Of a stretch of DNA of 10,550 bases, positions 6,256 to 10,550 are shown piece after piece. The stretch comes from UPXZ01 sp964634605 (GTDB lineage: Bacteria > Bacteroidota > Bacteroidia > Bacteroidales > Paludibacteraceae), in contig CAZWLJ010000065.1 of the NCBI GenBank assembly GCA_964634605.1, positions 1 through 10,550 on the forward strand, read 5' to 3'. Below the pieces are notes generated by a model. It did no database searches and had not been told where the DNA came from. It saw only the letters and a list, made by a program, of their open reading frames with translations. Position 1 is the stretch's first letter. The number at the start of each line of letters is the position of its first letter. The position numbers and the translations under genes were made by a program.

Positions 6256-7581
6256 TTACATATTCATTTTCAGATAGTTGATTATCCAGTGGTATAAGTC
6301 TCTGTGGTACTGGTTGTTATGCTTCTCTACCGATGTGTTGTGCCATAGCAGCACCAAATCGCCATTGTGTTTCCTGACCAGATCCATCATTTTTTTCGAA
6401 AACGAAAACGCTTCATCCGCTTTCAGATTCATGTATCGTTCGTCGCTGAGAGTACTATCCATCAGCGTGAGCGGATGAAGTGTCAGGCCGGTGAGCTCCA
6501 GCGAAAGCGGATTAATCCACTTCACCGACCGGCAGGTGCCCAGCCTGAATCCGGCGATATCTGCATAAGTCATGGTGAAATCATCCGACAGGCCTGCATC
6601 TATCAGAGCCTGCAAGTCTTCGGGTTCCCTGTTACTCAGGAAGTGGTTGCGGGTGAATTTTGTGTGTTCGCTGGTTGTATCGTCGAGTACTTTTTTCTCG
6701 TATTTTATGTACTCCGGATTCATGCCTGCATGATAGGAAGGGTGAAGTCCTGTTTTCACGCCGTGTTGTTTACAAAGTCTGAATAAAACTCCGAAATCCT
6801 TGTTGCTGATCTGGTGTAATGGTTTATCGGTCGTCAGTTCGCCACCGCCGGTTTTAATAAAAACAATGCATTCGACTCCGGCTTGCGGTTTCGCGTTTTT
6901 CAGTTCATCGGCCAGAATAAAAAGCCATGGAAAGGTAAACCAGGGGTCGTTTTTTATTCCTCCGAAGTAGCTTTCGACAGCTTTCAGGGTTTGGTACGGA
7001 TTTTTAAAAAATCGTGATACAGCGCCTCCCAGTCCTCTTAAATTTCTGTAGTGAGCCAACTGGTCCACATCATGTGTCAGGTATATTTTATTGAATTTTT
7101 CCGCGGGTTCTTTGATGTCAAGTCCGGTTTCTCTGAGTTTCGCTCTCAAGGCTTTACCGTACTCATCAACAACAGGCTGTTGAAGGAAACCGGCTCTGAA
7201 GGCCAGCGATTTTTTACCGGGAAATCGTCCGTGCTGATCGCGTTCGCTCCGGTATAATGTTTCTTCGTATCGGCTTATCAGAAAAAAGGTACTTGCTATA
7301 ATATCTGCATGAATCAGGATGGTGCCACCCGCTTTTTCAGTTTTGGATTTACCAAAAAGTAACGGAATGTTTTCCCAGTTCTGAAGCGGTAGTGACGGAG
7401 CCGATTTTTCGGTTCCGAATATATCTTTACCGAAAAATCCGGATGGTATTATTACCACATGAAAATCCGAAAAAGCTTCCCCGCCGGATGTATATCCTAC
7501 GAGTGATGCATATCCGGCATTTTCATCACCCAGCAGAAACCGGATGATGTAACTGGTAATTTCATCCAAATTCTTTTCCAT
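6256..7581 (-). CDS. CE4-like polysaccharide deacetylase family protein with N-terminal extra domain
   Basis: A 441-residue protein with two parts. Residues 1 to about 160 form a separate domain resembling DUF7033, which accompanies this group in Bacteroidota. Residues about 165-441 look like a carbohydrate esterase 4 (NodB-type) domain. Landmarks are YLTHDVD (167-173, in place of the usual TFDDG motif), GLHPSYHA (278-285, with H280 and H284 as the H-x3-H metal pair), RNHFL (311-315), GFRLGT (344-349) and LLWHN (411-415). CE4 enzymes remove N- or O-acetyl groups from sugars using a divalent metal. There is no signal peptide or membrane helix, so it probably acts in the cytoplasm, unlike many CE4 enzymes. 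Six bases separate it from the small gene upstream and two from the GT4 gene. Activity and substrate are unproven. Confidence 0.82.
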   Translation of the reverse strand: MEKNLDEITSYIIRFLLGDENAGYASLVGYTSGGEAFSDFHVVIIPSGFFGKDIFGTEKSAPSLPLQNWENIPLLFGKSKTEKAGGTILIHADIIASTFFLISRYEETLYRSERDQHGRFPGKKSLAFRAGFLQQPVVDEYGKALRAKLRETGLDIKEPAEKFNKIYLTHDVDQLAHYRNLRGLGGAVSRFFKNPYQTLKAVESYFGGIKNDPWFTFPWLFILADELKNAKPQAGVECIVFIKTGGGELTTDKPLHQISNKDFGVLFRLCKQHGVKTGLHPSYHAGMNPEYIKYEKKVLDDTTSEHTKFTRNHFLSNREPEDLQALIDAGLSDDFTMTYADIAGFRLGTCRSVKWINPLSLELTGLTLHPLTLMDSTLSDERYMNLKADEAFSFSKKMMDLVRKHNGDLVLLWHNTSVEKHNNQYHRDLYHWIINYLKMNM

Positions 7582-7587
7582 TCTGAA

Positions 7588-7794
7588 TTACTTTAATCTT
7601 CTTTTTTGGAGGTGCGAGAATGTGATTACTACAGCCACAACCAATCCGAGAAACAAGTCGGAGCTTTTAAATACTCCCCAAAGGCCGTCTTCAACGGGCA
7701 GTTTTCCGGCTGCAAGTCTTAAAACCCAGGTTAGAATCATGAAAATAAAAAATGCACTGAAGGCATATATTACTGTTTTCAGTTTTGAATTCAT
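7588..7794 (-). CDS. Small two-helix membrane protein of unknown function
   Basis: I do not recognise this 68-residue protein. It has two hydrophobic segments, about residues 7-25 and 46-60, joined by a polar loop containing KLPVEDG. The N-terminus has two lysines and the C-terminus ends HLQKRRLK. By the positive-inside rule both ends should be cytoplasmic and the loop periplasmic. It is likely real rather than chance: a strong phylum-type promoter sits just ahead of it, and its stop is six bases from the deacetylase start. It leads the glycan block, so it may anchor or help that pathway, but this is only context. Confidence 0.75.
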   Translation of the reverse strand: MNSKLKTVIYAFSAFFIFMILTWVLRLAAGKLPVEDGLWGVFKSSDLFLGLVVAVVITFSHLQKRRLK

Positions 7795-7815
7795 AGCGGT
7801 ACATTTTGTTTTTTA

Positions 7816-7845
7816 CAAAGTTAAGAATTAAATTTTAATAATCAA
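7816..7845 (-). promoter_or_regulatory. Bacteroidota-type promoter of the glycan gene block
   Basis: On the minus strand, TAACTTTG (complement of 7816-7823) matches the Bacteroidota -7 consensus TAnnTTTG at every fixed position. A -33 TTG (complement of 7843-7845) lies exactly 19 bases upstream. Transcription should begin about 7808-7811, giving a leader of roughly 15 bases before the ATG at 7794. This separates the four-gene block from uvrA, whose stop is at 7914. No convincing uvrA terminator was seen in the 119-base gap, only a 4-bp AGCG/CGCT stem near 7880 without a T-run. Confidence 0.7.
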
Positions 7846-7913
7846 CTCTCCCGTATAGCTGACCGAACATGAATAAGCGATGAAAGGCGCTGAAAGAACA
7901 GATTATTTTCCGG

Positions 7914-10550
7914 TTATTGCTGAAGTTCTTTTTTCAGGTATTTACCGGTTTCGCTTTTCGGATTCTCTGCAACTTCACGGGGTGTACCGGCGCAAAGGAT
8001 ATATCCGCCGCGGTTTCCGCCTTCGGGACCAATGTCGATGATATAATCAGCTACCTTAATTACATCCAGGTTGTGCTCGATGATAATCACGGTGTTTCCT
8101 TTATCAACCAAACGGTTCAAAACTTTCAGCAGTACCCGGATATCTTCAAAATGAAGTCCTGTTGTAGGCTCGTCAAGTATGTACAGCGTCTTTCCGGTAT
8201 CTTTTTTTGAAAGTTCTGTCGCAAGTTTCACCCGCTGGCTTTCGCCTCCCGAAAGCGTGGTGCTGCTCTGGCCGAGCTTGATATAGCCCAGACCGACATC
8301 CTGCAGCGTTTTTATTTTATTCAGGATGGATTGCTGGTTTTCGAAAAACTCCACCGCCTGGTTGATGGTCATATTGAGTACGTCGGCAATCGATTTCCCC
8401 TTGAAGCGAACTTCGAGCGTTTCGCGGTTGTACCGCTTTCCGTAGCAGCTTTCGCACGGAACGAAAACATCCGGCAGAAAATTCATTTCAATGGTTTTAT
8501 ATCCGTTTCCACCACAGGTTTCGCATCTTCCTCCGGCGGTATTGAATGAGAAACGGCCGGTTTTGTAGCCTCTGATTTTTGCTTCGGGCAGACTGGCAAA
8601 AAGGTTGCGGATATCGCTGAAAACTCCGGTATAAGTTGCCGGATTTGACCTTGGAGTTCGTCCGATGGGCGACTGATCTACCTGTACTACTTTATCCAGG
8701 TTTTCAATTCCTTCTATTTCGCAATATTCCAGCGGATCTTTAAGCGAACGGTAGAAATGCTGGCTCAGAATTGGCTGAAGCGTTTCATTGATAAGAGTTG
8801 ATTTTCCACTGCCCGAAACGCCTGTTACGCAAATCATTTTACCCAAAGGAAAGACTGCGTCCACATTTTTCAGATTATTCCCTTTAGCACCTCTGATTGT
8901 GAGAAATTTTCCGTTTCCTTTTCGGATTTCTGCGGGAATTTCAATTTTCCGTTTGCCGGTCAGGTAATCGGCTGTCAGTGTATCTGAATTTAGCATTTCG
9001 TCGGGTGTACCGGCAAAAACAAGTTCACCCCCATGTCGTCCTGCCCGCGGGCCCATGTCTACCACATAATCTGCAGCCAGCATCATATCTTTGTCGTGTT
9101 CCACCACGATAACCGAATTGCCGGTATCACGAAGCTTTTTAAGCGAACTGATGAGTCGTTCGTTGTCACGCTGATGCAGCCCGATGCTTGGCTCGTCCAG
9201 GATATACAGTACGTTGACCAGTTGCGAACCAATCTGTGTTGCCAGCCGGATGCGCTGGTTTTCACCTCCGGAAAGCGAAAGAGAGGGCCGGTTCATTGCC
9301 AGGTAATTCAGTCCCACGTCTAACAGGAATTGCAGACGGCTGTTCAATTCTTTCAGGATTTCGGAAGCTATGGTGTTTTGTTTTTCTGACAGGTATTTGT
9401 TTGCATTTTTCAGCCATTCAAACAGTTCCAGAATATCCATTTCGGCCAGCTCGGCAATGTTTTTATCATGAATCCGGAAAAACAGCGATTCTTTACGCAG
9501 ACGATGGCCGTTGCATTCAGGGCATTTGATAGTTTTAGAGTATTGATTTGCCCATTTTTGTTCGGTTGCTGAAGCTGTGTTTTCCTGTTGCATCTCGATG
9601 TATTTCAGAATTCCATCGTAGTTAATGAAGTAATTTGAGTTTCCGAGCGATTGGTTTTTAATATTCAGCCGTTCCTCGGTTCCGTTCATTATTTCGTCGA
9701 TAGCATCGTCCGGAATATCGGAAATGGGTGTTTTAAGGTTACATTCATATTTCTCCAGAATAGCTTCTATTTGCCAGAATATCATGCTGTTTTTGTGTTT
9801 CCCGAGCGGGGCGATTCCACCGTTGTGAATGTTTATGGATTTATCGGGAATGATTTTTTCCATATCAATCTCGTTTACAAAGCCCAGCCCCTTGCATCCC
9901 GGGCAGTAACCGTGGGGTGAATTGAACGAAAAATTGTGAGGTGCCGGTTCGTCGTACGATATTCCTGAAGTGGGACACATCAGTTTGCGGCTGAAATACC
10001 GGACATCGTCTTTATCTTTTTCGAGGAGTATAATGATGCCGTTGCCGTGCTGCATGGCTTTCTGCATCGAGTCTTTGAGGCGTTTGCGGTCTTTTTCGGT
10101 CACGAGCAGACGGTCGATTACGATTTCGATATCATGAATTTTGTAACGATCCACCTTCATGTTGTGGGTGATTTCGCGGACTTCGCCATCCACTCTGACA
10201 TGCAGGTAACCTTTTTTGCGGATTTGTTCGAAAAGATCGCGGTAGTGTCCTTTACGTCCGCGAACCACCGGAGCAAGCAGCAGGGTTTTCTTTCCCTCGT
10301 AATTCTTCAGTATAAGCTCGATAATCTGGTCATCGGTGTATTTGAGCATTGCTTCACCTGTGACGTACGAATAAGCAACACCGGCCCGGGCAAAAAGTAA
10401 ACGCAGAAAGTCGTAAATTTCGGTGGTGGTACCTACAGTGGAGCGAGGATTTTTATTGGTAGTTTTTTGCTCGATGGAAATTACGGGACTAAGACCGGTA
10501 ATTTTATCCACATCGGGGCGTTCCATATTTCCCAGAAAACTGCGGGCATA
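7914..10550 (-). CDS. uvrA: UvrABC system protein A, N-terminus cut by the window end
   Basis: The DNA-damage sensor of nucleotide excision repair, an ABC-type ATPase that works as a dimer and loads UvrB. The frame stays open to the right edge: eight codons (YARSFLGN) precede the first in-window Met at 10526. About 70 N-terminal residues, including the first P-loop, lie outside. Counting from that Met, visible motifs are SIEQKTTNKNPRSTVGT (17-33), the first ABC signature LSGGENQR (418-425), Walker B YILDEPSIGL (441-450), the second P-loop GVSGSGKST (569-577), zinc cysteines C668, C671, C691 and C694, and the second signature LSGGESQR (758-765). The first zinc module has C184, C208 and C211, but Ser187 where the second Cys is expected. 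Visible length is 878 residues, so the full protein is of normal size. Confidence 0.97.
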   Translation of the reverse strand, partial: YARSFLGNMERPDVDKITGLSPVISIEQKTTNKNPRSTVGTTTEIYDFLRLLFARAGVAYSYVTGEAMLKYTDDQIIELILKNYEGKKTLLLAPVVRGRKGHYRDLFEQIRKKGYLHVRVDGEVREITHNMKVDRYKIHDIEIVIDRLLVTEKDRKRLKDSMQKAMQHGNGIIILLEKDKDDVRYFSRKLMCPTSGISYDEPAPHNFSFNSPHGYCPGCKGLGFVNEIDMEKIIPDKSINIHNGGIAPLGKHKNSMIFWQIEAILEKYECNLKTPISDIPDDAIDEIMNGTEERLNIKNQSLGNSNYFINYDGILKYIEMQQENTASATEQKWANQYSKTIKCPECNGHRLRKESLFFRIHDKNIAELAEMDILELFEWLKNANKYLSEKQNTIASEILKELNSRLQFLLDVGLNYLAMNRPSLSLSGGENQRIRLATQIGSQLVNVLYILDEPSIGLHQRDNERLISSLKKLRDTGNSVIVVEHDKDMMLAADYVVDMGPRAGRHGGELVFAGTPDEMLNSDTLTADYLTGKRKIEIPAEIRKGNGKFLTIRGAKGNNLKNVDAVFPLGKMICVTGVSGSGKSTLINETLQPILSQHFYRSLKDPLEYCEIEGIENLDKVVQVDQSPIGRTPRSNPATYTGVFSDIRNLFASLPEAKIRGYKTGRFSFNTAGGRCETCGGNGYKTIEMNFLPDVFVPCESCYGKRYNRETLEVRFKGKSIADVLNMTINQAVEFFENQQSILNKIKTLQDVGLGYIKLGQSSTTLSGGESQRVKLATELSKKDTGKTLYILDEPTTGLHFEDIRVLLKVLNRLVDKGNTVIIIEHNLDVIKVADYIIDIGPEGGNRGGYILCAGTPREVAENPKSETGKYLKKELQQ

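Noticed and set aside
9033..9323. Plus-strand open frames inside uvrA, including a 117-codon one at 10047-10400.
   Set aside because: They are antisense to conserved UvrA motifs and have no recognisable protein features or start context.

Overview
The window looks like chromosomal housekeeping DNA from a member of the Bacteroidota. Three things point there. The L20, GroEL and UvrA proteins have wording typical of that phylum. Start codons are preceded by A/T-rich sequence with no Shine-Dalgarno motif. One promoter (7816-7845) matches the Bacteroidota primary sigma-factor pattern TTG-N19-TAnnTTTG. No mobile element, CRISPR array, tRNA or rRNA gene was found.

Layout. Positions 4-691, plus strand: rpmI and rplT (ribosomal proteins L35 and L20), probably the end of an infC-rpmI-rplT operon starting left of the window, closed by a strong hairpin terminator at 711-746. 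Everything to the right is on the minus strand. 770-1801 is a 6-phosphofructokinase with an unusual mix of active-site residues. 1802-2061 is intergenic and holds a possible pfkA promoter, a GC-rich pair of inverted repeats and the groEL terminator. 2062-4048 is the groES-groEL chaperonin operon. 4199-7794 is a four-gene unit read leftward: a small two-helix membrane protein, a CE4-like polysaccharide deacetylase, a family 4 glycosyltransferase and a family 2 glycosyltransferase. 7914-10550 is most of uvrA, which lacks its N-terminus because the window ends.

How the genes work together. L35 and L20 are large-subunit ribosomal proteins; GroES and GroEL form the Hsp60 folding machine; PfkA commits fructose-6-phosphate to glycolysis; UvrA detects DNA damage for nucleotide excision repair. 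The only accessory-looking part is the four-gene block between uvrA and groES. Its 6-bp and 2-bp gene spacing and its own promoter suggest a small pathway that builds or trims a cell-surface glycan. Its substrate cannot be read from the sequence.

I see no clear sign of a wholly new system. The items most worth a second look are the PfkA substrate-specificity residues, the palindrome pair at 1942-1973, the glycan gene block with its divergent deacetylase, and the missing cysteine in the first UvrA zinc module.
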